A stretch of 64,000 bases of DNA from LVI-A0039 sp033105485 (GTDB lineage Bacteria; Bacillota_I; Bacilli_A; UBA3375): NCBI GenBank assembly GCA_033105485.1, contig CP136956.1, positions 992,001-1,056,000 on the forward strand. The letters run 5' to 3'. The first letter of the stretch is position 1. Each line of letters starts with the position of its first letter. The position numbers were made by a program, and so were the translations under genes. The notes beneath the pieces are model-generated. The model saw only the letters and a list, made by a program, of their open reading frames with translations, did no database searches and was not told where the DNA came from. Positions 8,837 through 16,926 of the stretch are shown in pieces.

Positions 8837-10627
8837 ATGCTTATTAGTGGAACAAATATATCAAAAAATTATCAAGGAAAACAGTTATTTACAGACATCA
8901 ACTTCACAATTAATAAAGGTGATAAAATCGGTTTAATTGGTGTGAATGGGAGTGGAAAAAGTACCCTTTTAAAAATTATGGCGGGAATTGAAGAGCCAGA
9001 TTATAAAGAACATGATACATCGATTGAGATGCGCTTTGCTCCTCGTTTAAAGATTGCTTATTTAGAACAAGACCCTAAATTCGATGATAACTTATCAATT
9101 GTTGAGCAAGTTGTTACGTACACTGGAGTAGAAGAAGACTATATGGCAAAAAGTAGTTTAAATACACTAGGCTTTGATGACTATGATATTTTAGTTGGAA
9201 GTCTAAGTGGAGGACAACGTCGTAAAGTTGCCTTAGCTTGTGCATTATTAAAACCGGCTGATGTCTTAATTTTAGACGAGCCTACTAACCACTTAGATGA
9301 AAATATGACTGCTTATTTAGAAACTGAACTTAAACGTATGAATAAGACATTAATTATGATTACCCACGACCGTTATTTCTTAGATCGTGTTACTAATCAA
9401 ATTTATGAAATCGATAATGAAAATTTATATGTGTATGATGGAAACTATGCGTACTATTGTGAACGTAAAGCCGAGCGCTTGGAAATGGATCGCGCTAGCG
9501 CTCGTAAGCGAAGTAGTCTATTACGCGTTGAACAAAAGTGGATTAATCAAGGCGCAAAAGCTCGTGGTACTAAAAGTAAAGAACGTATTGAGCGTTTCAA
9601 TAAATTGAAAAGTATTAAAGTTGATGTTCCTGATGAATTAGATATTAATAGCATTAATAGTCGCCTTGGTAGTCAAGTAATTGAACTTGAGAATGTTGGT
9701 ATGAGCTATGATGATAAATTACTATTTAATGACTTTACTTATCATTTCACTAAATACGACCGCGTTGGTATTTTAGGACTTAACGGTGCTGGAAAAAGTA
9801 CGTTATTAAATATCATTGCCGAGAATATCAAACCAACAACAGGTACCGTAACTATTGGTAGCACTGTAAAATTTGGATATTTCTCACAACATACATATCA
9901 TATGCCGGAAGAAGATAAGATTTTAGACTTTATCCGTAGCATTGCCGAAGTAATAGAAACTCCACACGGAAATATTTCCGCTTCGCAAATGCTTGAGCGT
10001 TTCTTATTCAAACCAAGTTTACAACAACGACAAATTAAAGTTTTAAGTGGAGGTGAGCGTCGTCGTTTATTCTTACTTAGCTTAATTATGCAAAATCCAA
10101 ACGTTTTAATCTTAGATGAGCCTACAAACGACTTAGATATTGATACACTAACAGTATTAGAGCAATATTTAGACAACTTCCAGGGAGTAGTTATTGTCGT
10201 ATCCCACGATCGTTACTTCTTAGATAAAGTAGTTGACAAAATGTTTGTATTTACGCCTGATAAGAAAATTGAACTTTATCATGGGGATTATTCTTCTTAT
10301 GTAGAAGACTATAACAACAAAACTAAAGATACAGCACCGAAAGAGAAGAAGGAAGTAAAAGCTAAACCAAAAGGAACACAAAAGTATAAGTTTAGTTATA
10401 AAGAACAACAAGAATATAATACGATTGACGAAGACATTATCAATTTAGAAGAAGAACTTGAACAGTTAGATAAAGATATCTTAGCCAATGGAACTAATTT
10501 TGAAAAGCTAAATGAATTAGTACAAATTAGAGAACAAAAAGGTCAAGAACTTGAGCATAAAAATGAACGTTGGGAATACCTAATGGACTTAGCTGAAAAG
10601 ATTGAAAATGGAGAGTACATCGACTAA
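8837..10627 (+). CDS. ABC-F family ATPase, Uup/YfmR-like
   Basis: ABC-F proteins act in the cytoplasm on the ribosome and lack membrane domains. The 596-residue protein has two complete ATPase modules. The first has GVNGSGKST, LSGGQRRKVALA and LILDEPTNHLD. The second has GLNGAGKST, LSGGERRRL and LILDEPTNDLD. A charged linker lies between them. A C-terminal Lys/Glu coiled coil (about 510-590) marks the Uup/YfmR subgroup; YfmR is linked to relief of stalled translation together with EF-P. The start is ATG 8837, after GGAGG; an in-frame ATG at 8825 lies before that site and is rejected. Confidence 0.9.
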   Translation: MLISGTNISKNYQGKQLFTDINFTINKGDKIGLIGVNGSGKSTLLKIMAGIEEPDYKEHDTSIEMRFAPRLKIAYLEQDPKFDDNLSIVEQVVTYTGVEEDYMAKSSLNTLGFDDYDILVGSLSGGQRRKVALACALLKPADVLILDEPTNHLDENMTAYLETELKRMNKTLIMITHDRYFLDRVTNQIYEIDNENLYVYDGNYAYYCERKAERLEMDRASARKRSSLLRVEQKWINQGAKARGTKSKERIERFNKLKSIKVDVPDELDINSINSRLGSQVIELENVGMSYDDKLLFNDFTYHFTKYDRVGILGLNGAGKSTLLNIIAENIKPTTGTVTIGSTVKFGYFSQHTYHMPEEDKILDFIRSIAEVIETPHGNISASQMLERFLFKPSLQQRQIKVLSGGERRRLFLLSLIMQNPNVLILDEPTNDLDIDTLTVLEQYLDNFQGVVIVVSHDRYFLDKVVDKMFVFTPDKKIELYHGDYSSYVEDYNNKTKDTAPKEKKEVKAKPKGTQKYKFSYKEQQEYNTIDEDIINLEEELEQLDKDILANGTNFEKLNELVQIREQKGQELEHKNERWEYLMDLAEKIENGEYID

Positions 10628-10630
10628 AAA

Positions 10631-10662
10631 AAAGAACTTATGCCAAGCATAGGTTCTTTTCT
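10631..10662. terminator. Bidirectional terminator between convergent genes
   Basis: AAGAACTTATGC-CAA-GCATAGGTTCTT (one G-T pair) has an A-run on one side and a T-run on the other. It lies between stop codons at 10627 (+) and 10666 (-). Confidence 0.85.
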
Positions 10663-10665
10663 TTG

Positions 10666-10974
10666 TTATTCTATTTTCTCGATATTGTCACTTTTTTCCT
10701 CGTCATCATCACTTCGTAGTGATAACGCAAATCTTGTTACAAACGTTGATAGAAGTCCTAATATTATTAAGATAATTGCTGTTGCAAAAATGATTGCAAG
10801 TGCATCACGTTCTGGGTCTTTATCAGGCTCTTCCATATCAACTACTTGGGTTGATGTAGGATCTGGCTTAGCAGTTCTCGCTAAGTCTTCTTTTGATTGA
10901 CCCGTTTCAAATGCATATAGATTGGGTGAGATAATAGTACTGATTAAAACAAGTAGTAATAAAACCTTTTTCAT
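10666..10974 (-). CDS. Small secreted or membrane protein, function unknown
   Basis: A 102-residue protein with a signal peptide (MKKVLLLLVLISTIISPNLYAF), a polar stretch rich in Pro, Asp and Glu, one transmembrane helix at about residues 60-82 (LAIIFATAIILIILGLLSTF) and an acidic cytoplasmic tail. AAGGAG precedes the ATG, and an extended -10 (TGTTAAAAT, 10993-10998 minus) lies about 20 bp upstream. I recognise no family. It is the gene immediately left of the candidate origin and is transcribed away from it. Confidence 0.75.
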   Translation of the reverse strand: MKKVLLLLVLISTIISPNLYAFETGQSKEDLARTAKPDPTSTQVVDMEEPDKDPERDALAIIFATAIILIILGLLSTFVTRFALSLRSDDDEEKSDNIEKIE

Positions 10975-10998
10975 AAAAAACTCCTTGCACTTATTTTA

Positions 10999-11371
10999 AC
11001 ATACATAGTCAATTCTAAGGGCAGAGGTTTGTAACTAATATTGGCTAGGCCCGATTTCCCGTTGTATAAGTATCTTTGTAATAAGTTGTGTTTAGTTACG
11101 CACAAGTTATGCAATGGCACGCAATGTTGCTTGTTTTTACGCAATTTAATGGTGTATTTGTGCACAAATGCTTGTTTATTCGTTGTTTGTGTGCATTAGC
11201 TTATAAACACAATCATTTGCGTAGTAATTCTTAGCAAAGTCAATGAATAAGGGTAAAATTCGAGTTTAGCACCAAAGCACGCTATTATTATAGTAATTAT
11301 TTATTAATCTAGTAGTAATATGCGCTAGCGCGTAAGACCTAGAAACAAAACTTCTTAACAAAAATTTATTG
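10999..11371. other. Candidate replication origin (oriC)
   Basis: A 370-bp gene-free stretch directly upstream of dnaN. It has a cluster of 9-mers one mismatch from the DnaA box TTATNCACA: TTACGCACA (11096-11104), TTGTGCACA on both strands in a palindrome (11157-11168), TAATGCACA on the minus strand (11190-11198) and TTATAAACA (11201-11209). Nearer dnaN lies an AT-rich run (11283-11310), then TAGTAGTAATAT (11310-11321) abutting GCGCTAGCGCG. That order, AT-rich, TAG-type trinucleotides, GC patch, resembles the DnaA-trio unwinding element. Genes diverge from this region. No box is a perfect consensus, and dnaA is not adjacent. Confidence 0.55.
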
Positions 11372-11377
11372 TATAAT
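11372..11377 (+). promoter_or_regulatory. -10 element of dnaN
   Basis: TATAAT lies 18 bp before the dnaN start. GGAGG follows just before the ATG. Confidence 0.55.
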
Positions 11378-11395
11378 ATTCATTGTGGAGGAACT

Positions 11396-12505
11396 ATGGA
11401 AATCATTATTAAACAGCGAGAATTATTAAATGCATTAAGCATTGTAGAGAAGGCAATATCTTCTAAAACAATTATTGAAAGTTTAAAAGGAATTAAGATT
11501 ATTGCTAGAGATAACTCTTTAACATTTATCGCATCTAAAACTGAACTTGCAATTGAATATAAATTAGACAACGTTAACGTAGTAGAAGAAGGAACAATTG
11601 TAGTATTCGGTAATCAATTTATTAACATTGTTAAAAAACTAACAGATCATGAAACTGAAATTAAAATTCATACTGAGAATAATTTAGTTATTTTACAAAC
11701 TGAAACTTCTAAAGTAAGTTTAATTACTTTAAATGTATACGACTATCCTGAAATCAACTTTGACTCTAATGACGAAAAGTATATTGTCCCTAAGTCATTA
11801 TTACAACAGGCTTACAACAAAACAAAATACTCAATCGCTACAAATACAGCTAAAGTATTATTAACTTCAATTAATTTAAGTTTTACAGAAGAATCATTAC
11901 GTGCAGCATCTACAGATTCTAAGCGTTTATCTTTCGTTACTTTAGATCCAGTTCCTGGTCTTGATTTAGATATGAACATCAGTAAATTCTTATACCAAGA
12001 CATTATTAAAGTATTAGATTTAGTAGATGTTAAAAATGTGGAACTATACAAGAGTAGTAAACAAATTCAAATTGAGTGTCCAAATTTAAAATTAAAAGGA
12101 CGTTTAATTGACGGTGAGTACCCGTTAGTAGAGAACTTAATTCCAAGTCGCTCGAATTACTCATTTGAAATTAGTGCACCTGCATTACTTTCAGCTTTAG
12201 ATAAAGTACAATCTTTATCTGATAAATCTAACAGTGTTGTTACTATTGAACACATTGACGGGCGTTTATTAATTAAATTCTTTATTCAAGAATTAGGTGG
12301 AATTGAAGAATTCGTACAAATTACTAACATTGAAGGTAATCCATTTAAAATTGCCTTTGATCCAAGTTATGTAATTGATGCATTACACTCAATTTCAAAA
12401 GATCAGGTAAAAATAAGTTTTGAAGCGGAAACAAGTGCGTTCCAAATCAATAGCGTAGAAGGTGAAGATAACATCCAAGTTATCTCACCAATAAGGATGT
12501 CATAA
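11396..12505 (+). CDS. dnaN: DNA polymerase III beta subunit (sliding clamp)
   Basis: The clamp encircles DNA and tethers the replicase. The 369-residue length and three repeated clamp folds are normal. Recognisable parts are MEIIIKQRELLNALSIVEKA at the start, the middle AASTDSKRLSFVTL and the C-terminal ending QVISPIRMS, close to the usual PMR-type C-terminus. ATG 11396 is preceded by GGAGG; an earlier in-frame ATG at 11369 lies inside the promoter. It heads an overlapping run dnaN-S4 gene-recF. dnaA, usually its upstream partner, is absent. Confidence 0.97.
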   Translation: MEIIIKQRELLNALSIVEKAISSKTIIESLKGIKIIARDNSLTFIASKTELAIEYKLDNVNVVEEGTIVVFGNQFINIVKKLTDHETEIKIHTENNLVILQTETSKVSLITLNVYDYPEINFDSNDEKYIVPKSLLQQAYNKTKYSIATNTAKVLLTSINLSFTEESLRAASTDSKRLSFVTLDPVPGLDLDMNISKFLYQDIIKVLDLVDVKNVELYKSSKQIQIECPNLKLKGRLIDGEYPLVENLIPSRSNYSFEISAPALLSALDKVQSLSDKSNSVVTIEHIDGRLLIKFFIQELGGIEEFVQITNIEGNPFKIAFDPSYVIDALHSISKDQVKISFEAETSAFQINSVEGEDNIQVISPIRMS

Positions 12506-12738
12506 TGGATATATATGAAAGTTATATAAAAACTGAATACATTCAGTTAAACCAATTACTAAAAATGTGTAGCATTGTTGGTAGTGGTGGAGAAGTTAAA
12601 GCGCTTATGGCCGAGCATGACTTCTATTACAATGGAGAACCTGAAACTAGACTTCGTAAAAAAGTCTATCCAGGTGATACTATTCAAATCAACGAACAAA
12701 TCTTAATTAAGGTTTTCAGTGAAGATAACGAAGCTTAA
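12505..12738 (+). CDS. yaaA: S4-domain RNA-binding protein of the YaaA type
   Basis: A 77-residue protein consisting of one S4-like domain (IQLNQLLKMCSIVGSGGEVK, then YNGEPETRLRKKVYPGDTI). In Bacillota the same small gene lies between dnaN and recF, as here. Its ATG shares one base with the dnaN stop, so it is translationally coupled. The family binds RNA; its cellular job is not settled. Confidence 0.9.
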   Translation: MDIYESYIKTEYIQLNQLLKMCSIVGSGGEVKALMAEHDFYYNGEPETRLRKKVYPGDTIQINEQILIKVFSEDNEA

Positions 12739-13780
12739 TCTAACTAATTTTAGATTACATAATAGTTTATCAATTGATACTGATGCTAATACAGTAGTTA
12801 TTGTTGGAAATAACGCAAGTGGGAAGACAACGATAGTAGAAGCAATCTACTATTGTTGTTTTTTCACATCTTTTAGAATCAAGAAAACTAGTGAACTAAT
12901 TAGTTTCGAACAAGATGTAACTGCTATAAACTTAGAGTATTTAAAAAATAATAAACTTAGCAAACTAGATACATACTTTAGTAAAGATAAACGTAACATT
13001 GTTCTAAATGGACAAAAAGGCCAAAAACGGGTAGATATGATGGGAGAAGTTAAAGTTTTACTACTTACTCCGAACTCAGATGAACTAGTAAGCTCATCAC
13101 CTAGTAAACGTAGAAACTATTTAGACATGTATATTAGCCAATATAACCCTAATTATAGGTCCAAGTTAATTGAATACCAAAAGCTATCTAAACAGCGTGG
13201 TGCGGCTTTAAAGGCTAATAAAATTGATGAGGTAACATTAGATATCATTACAGAAAAATATGATTCTTTAGCAGAAGAGTTACGAAAGTATCGAATTCAG
13301 TTCACAAAGGAGATATCTGTGCTTAGTAATAGTATTGTAAGTATGCTTTCTAGAGGGACGGATAGTATCGAATTAACATATAAGAGTTCACGAAAAGAGG
13401 AGTTAGCTAAAGAAATTCGATATGGCCGCAATTTATATGGCCTTCAATATGATGACTTTGAAATTAGTTTAAATGGTATGTCAGCTAAAACTTATGCTTC
13501 TCAAGGTCAAGAACGTAGCATTGCAATGGCACTAATCTTATCACAAATAGAGCTAATATATAATCGTTACAACGAATATCCAGTTGTGATTATTGATGAT
13601 GTTCATATCGAACTAGATAGTTTCCGTCAGGAAATACTATTCCAGCTATTAAATGATAAGGTGCAAGCATTCTTTGTAAGTACTAGTATTGAGAATATGC
13701 CGCCGAAGATTCAAAATAGCGGTAAGCAGTACAAATTAGATCGTGACCAATCAGGCGTAACGGTACAAGTTATTAAATAA
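12719..13780 (+). CDS. recF: DNA repair ATPase RecF
   Basis: RecF is an SMC-like ATPase that helps load RecA at gapped DNA. The 353-residue protein has the Walker A VGNNASGKTT near residue 30, the ABC signature SQGQERSIAMALILSQ near 265 and the Walker B VVIIDDVHIELD near 300. It begins at GTG 12719, inside the end of the S4 gene (20-bp overlap). A coiled insertion (about 150-225) is normal for the family. A Rho-independent terminator is not obvious immediately after it. Confidence 0.95.
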   Translation: MKITKLNLTNFRLHNSLSIDTDANTVVIVGNNASGKTTIVEAIYYCCFFTSFRIKKTSELISFEQDVTAINLEYLKNNKLSKLDTYFSKDKRNIVLNGQKGQKRVDMMGEVKVLLLTPNSDELVSSSPSKRRNYLDMYISQYNPNYRSKLIEYQKLSKQRGAALKANKIDEVTLDIITEKYDSLAEELRKYRIQFTKEISVLSNSIVSMLSRGTDSIELTYKSSRKEELAKEIRYGRNLYGLQYDDFEISLNGMSAKTYASQGQERSIAMALILSQIELIYNRYNEYPVVIIDDVHIELDSFRQEILFQLLNDKVQAFFVSTSIENMPPKIQNSGKQYKLDRDQSGVTVQVIK

Positions 13781-13825
13781 CGATTAGAAAAGAAATGGCA
13801 TAAATATAAATCTTGGGAGGATTGT

Positions 13826-14002
13826 ATGAAAGTCAAAAGTAATTTAGTAACTCAAATAAAGCAAAAAGGTATAAAATGTACACCTACTCAATATAAAAAT
13901 ATATGTACAAAGGTGTCATACTATCAAGTTATTAATGCCTATAAACCAATCTTTGCAATGGGTGCACAAGAAGTTGATATGAGGGGGATGAAAATCCATT
14001 AA
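13826..14002 (+). pseudogene. Truncated Abi_2 (AbiD/AbiF-like) fragment
   Basis: A 58-codon frame with a good ribosome site (GGGAGG) encodes MKVKSNLVTQIKQKGIKC, then TKVSYYQVINAYKPIF. This resembles the N-terminus of Abi-like phage-exclusion proteins (Pfam Abi_2), where a GxxI helix is followed by a YYxLxxYxxxF motif. Intact members have about 300 residues, so over 80 percent is missing, and the sequence becomes unlike the family after residue 43. It is probably the relic of a defence gene inserted between recF and gyrB. Homology is judged by eye only. Confidence 0.5.
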
Positions 14003-14064
14003 ACAAAAAAACACGAACAAGAAATTCCCCCTCCGTTTTGGATGATAATTAAGTATTTGATTGG

Positions 14065-14070
14065 TATAAT
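14065..14070 (+). promoter_or_regulatory. Extended -10 promoter ahead of the structured RNA
   Basis: TGGTATAAT, with transcription expected near 14077, immediately before the hairpin series. Confidence 0.6.
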
Positions 14071-14077
14071 ATATTTG

Positions 14078-14162
14078 AATGTAGGTACGAAAGTACGGTA
14101 GCTTATGCTACGAACAGAGATGGTATCTCTGCTTAGAAAGCGCTCTTAAAGGGCGTTTTTTT
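14078..14162 (+). ncRNA. Unassigned structured small RNA or leader, about 85 nt
   Basis: Directly after a promoter come three tight perfect hairpins: GTAC-GAAA-GTAC (14085-14096), GTAGC-TTAT-GCTAC (14098-14111) and CAGAGAT-GGT-ATCTCTG (14115-14131). A terminator stem AGCGCTC/GGGCGTT with T8 (14139-14162) follows. There is no reading frame. It does not match the SRP, 6S, tmRNA, T-box, purine or fluoride RNA patterns I know. It could be an independent sRNA, or an attenuating leader for the hydrolase that starts 17 bp later. Confidence 0.5.
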
Positions 14163-14179
14163 CATTTTAGGAGAGAATT

Positions 14180-14830
14180 ATGAATATTAAATGGTTAGGG
14201 CACTCATGCTTTTTAATAACAGCAGCGGACGGGACTACAGTTTTACATGACCCATATAAAGATATGTTAGGTTATAAGTTACCTAAAGGTTTAAAAGTTG
14301 ATTATGTACTTAGTAGTCACGCTCATAGCGATCATAACTATACAGAAGGCTTAGAACCTGGTTTCAAGCTAATTGATCAGTACGGAGTAACTACAGAAGT
14401 AATTGAATTTACGGGAACACTATCATATCATGACCAAGTTCAAGGTGAAGAGCGTGGAGATAATGCAATCTTTAGTTACGTTCTAGATGGTTTAAAGATT
14501 GCTCATCTAGGAGACTTAGGTCACGTTTTAGATGAGAAGCAAGTGGCGGCTCTTGCTGGAACAGATATATTACTAATAGCTGTTGGTGGTGGATATACAA
14601 TTAATGGAGAATTAGCAGCCGAGGTTGCTAATCAAGTTAATCCAAAGATTGTTATCCCGATGCACTATCGCACGCGCGCATTAGGACCATTTGGGCTTAA
14701 GTTTGAAAAAGTGACTAAGTTTACGGATGCATACAATAAAACGGTTAATAAGGTCAAAACTATTACAATTAGTGAGCAATCAATTGATAAACAAGCTGAT
14801 GTAATCATTATGGACTATAAACAAAAGTAA
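14180..14830 (+). CDS. UPF0173-type metal-dependent hydrolase (metallo-beta-lactamase fold)
   Basis: A 216-residue cytoplasmic protein of the YtkL/UPF0173 type. It opens with IKWLGHSCFLI and has the metal motif SHAHSDHNYTEG (HxHxDH) near residue 55, LAHLGDLGHVL near 115 and IPMHYRT near 155, which supply the further metal ligands. Length is about normal. Substrate and physiological role of the family are not established. GGAGAG precedes the ATG, directly after the terminator of the structured RNA. Confidence 0.9.
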   Translation: MNIKWLGHSCFLITAADGTTVLHDPYKDMLGYKLPKGLKVDYVLSSHAHSDHNYTEGLEPGFKLIDQYGVTTEVIEFTGTLSYHDQVQGEERGDNAIFSYVLDGLKIAHLGDLGHVLDEKQVAALAGTDILLIAVGGGYTINGELAAEVANQVNPKIVIPMHYRTRALGPFGLKFEKVTKFTDAYNKTVNKVKTITISEQSIDKQADVIIMDYKQK

Positions 14831-14855
14831 AAAGGGGCTGGAAAGTCCTTTTTCT
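14831..14855 (+). terminator. Terminator after the metal-dependent hydrolase
   Basis: AAAGGGGCT pairs with AGTCCTTT across a short loop, then T-rich sequence. The stem has one bulge. Confidence 0.6.
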
Positions 14856-14972
14856 TTATGCTCTTAAACGTATATAAACGGGGTTTTAAGAGTTATTTTA
14901 AAAATTACTCAAAAATCGCTCTAAAAGCCCAAGAATAAGGCAAAAAACACGATTTTGAGGGCGAAAAAATGG

Positions 14973-14978
14973 TATAAT
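14973..14978 (+). promoter_or_regulatory. Extended -10 promoter of gyrBA
   Basis: TGGTATAAT lies 25 bp before gyrB, followed by AAAGGAG. Confidence 0.65.
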
Positions 14979-15003
14979 AATATAGATGTAGAAAAGGAGT
15001 CAA

Positions 15004-16917
15004 ATGTCGGAACAAATTAAAGAAACAGAACAAAATTATGATGCGTCCAATATTGACGTTTTAGAAGGTTTAGAAGCCGTTCGTAAACGTCCTGGTATGT
15101 ATATTGGGTCAACAAACTCAAAAGGTTTACACCACTTAGTATGGGAAATCGTAGATAATTCAATTGATGAGGCATTAGCTGGTTACGCTGATAATATTAA
15201 AATATGGATCAACGAAGATAATTCAATTACAGTTGAAGATAATGGTCGTGGGATTCCAACAGATAAACACGAAAAAACTGGTCGTAGTGCCTTAGAAACA
15301 ATTATGACTGTATTACACGCCGGTGGTAAATTCGGTGGTGGAGGATATAAGGTATCAGGAGGACTACACGGTGTAGGAGCCTCTGTAGTAAATGCCTTAA
15401 GTATCTCAACTAAAGTAGAAGTTCATAAAAATGGAGAAATCTTCTACCAAGAATATTCAAAAGGTGCAATCGTTGATGATGTAAAAGTTATTGGTTCAAC
15501 TGAAAAACGTGGTACGATTGTAACATTTTTACCAGATCCAGAAATCTTTACAGAAACTACTGTATATGATTTTAATATCTTAGATGCTCGTGTTAAAGAA
15601 CTTGCATTCTTAAACCGTGGTATCAAATTATCTATTACTGATAAACGTGCAGAGAATGTAGCGAATAACTATTACTTCGAAGGTGGTATTAGTGAATACG
15701 TTGCATGGCTTAATGAAGGTCGCGAAGTAATCAATGAACACGTTATTAGTGGTGAAGGTGAAAAAGACGATATCATCGTTGAGGTGGCGCTTCAGTATAA
15801 CGATAGTTTTAACTCTAAAATCTTTTCTTACGTAAACAATATTAAAACCCACGAAGGGGGAACGCATGAGGAAGGATTTAGAACAACGCTTACACGTGTT
15901 TTAAATGCTTATGCGAAAAAGAATAACCTGTTAAAAGGTGAATCACTTTTAGGTGACGATGTTCGTGAAGGGATTGTAGCAGTAGTTTCAATTAAACACC
16001 CTGGTCCACAATTCGAAGGTCAAACAAAAACTAAATTAGGGAACTCAGATGCACGTAGTGCTGTAAATGAAGTGTTCTCTCATGAATTAGAGACATTCTT
16101 AATGGAAAACCCTAAAGAAGCTAAATTAATCATTGAAAAAGGTCAAACAGCTGCAAGAGCACGTATGGCTGCTAAAAAGGCACGTGAACTTACTCGTAAG
16201 AAGTCAGTACTTGATAGTACTTCACTTCCTGGTAAATTAGCTGACTGTGCATCGAAAGATCCAGATATCTCTGAAATTTATATAGTCGAGGGGGATTCTG
16301 CCGGTGGTAGTGCTAAGCAAGGTCGTGACCGTCACTTCCAAGCAATCTTACCACTTAGAGGTAAGGTAATCAACGTAGAGAAAGCAAGTATCGATAAAGT
16401 ATTTGCTAACAACGAAATTTTAGCGATGGCTAGTGCATTTGGTACTGGTGCTGGTAAAGACTTCAGTTTAGAAAAATTACGATACAACAAAGTAATAATC
16501 ATGACCGATGCCGATGTCGATGGGGCACACATCCGTACATTATTATTAACATTCTTATACCGTTTCATGCGTCCTTTAATTGAAGGTGGCCATGTATATG
16601 TAGCAAATCCACCATTATACAAAATTACAAGTGGTAAAAAACTAGAATATGCATACCTTGAAGAAGAAAAAGATGGAATCATCGAAAGCTTTGGATCTGC
16701 TCGTGTTAATATTCAACGTTATAAAGGGCTTGGAGAGATGAACCCTGAGCAATTATGGGAAACTACAATGGATCCTGAGGTTCGTCTTTTAGATGTAATT
16801 ACATTAGAAGATGCAGAACTTGCTGATACAGTATTCGAAACTTTAATGGGTGACGAAACTGAACCACGTAAGGTCTTTATCCAACAAAACGCAAAATATG
16901 CAGAATTAGATATTTAA
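15004..16917 (+). CDS. gyrB: DNA gyrase subunit B
   Basis: The ATPase subunit of gyrase, which with GyrA introduces negative supercoils. The 637-residue protein has the GHKL ATPase motifs VRKRPGMYIGS, EIVDNSIDEA and VEDNGRGIP, then GGKFGGGGYKVSGGLHGVG. The TOPRIM domain has IVEGDSAGGSAKQGRDR, LPLRGKVINVEKA and MTDADVDGAHIRTL. The C-terminal IQRYKGLGEMNPEQLWETTM fits gyrase. It forms an operon with gyrA, 9 bp downstream. Confidence 0.97.
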   Translation: MSEQIKETEQNYDASNIDVLEGLEAVRKRPGMYIGSTNSKGLHHLVWEIVDNSIDEALAGYADNIKIWINEDNSITVEDNGRGIPTDKHEKTGRSALETIMTVLHAGGKFGGGGYKVSGGLHGVGASVVNALSISTKVEVHKNGEIFYQEYSKGAIVDDVKVIGSTEKRGTIVTFLPDPEIFTETTVYDFNILDARVKELAFLNRGIKLSITDKRAENVANNYYFEGGISEYVAWLNEGREVINEHVISGEGEKDDIIVEVALQYNDSFNSKIFSYVNNIKTHEGGTHEEGFRTTLTRVLNAYAKKNNLLKGESLLGDDVREGIVAVVSIKHPGPQFEGQTKTKLGNSDARSAVNEVFSHELETFLMENPKEAKLIIEKGQTAARARMAAKKARELTRKKSVLDSTSLPGKLADCASKDPDISEIYIVEGDSAGGSAKQGRDRHFQAILPLRGKVINVEKASIDKVFANNEILAMASAFGTGAGKDFSLEKLRYNKVIIMTDADVDGAHIRTLLLTFLYRFMRPLIEGGHVYVANPPLYKITSGKKLEYAYLEEEKDGIIESFGSARVNIQRYKGLGEMNPEQLWETTMDPEVRLLDVITLEDAELADTVFETLMGDETEPRKVFIQQNAKYAELDI

Positions 16918-16926
16918 GGAGAGAAC

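Noticed and set aside
11320..11333. TGCGCTAGCGCGTA palindrome as an operator
   Set aside because: A similar GCGCTAGCGCT occurs by chance in the ABC-F coding sequence near 9490; its place next to the TAG-type run fits an origin GC patch better.
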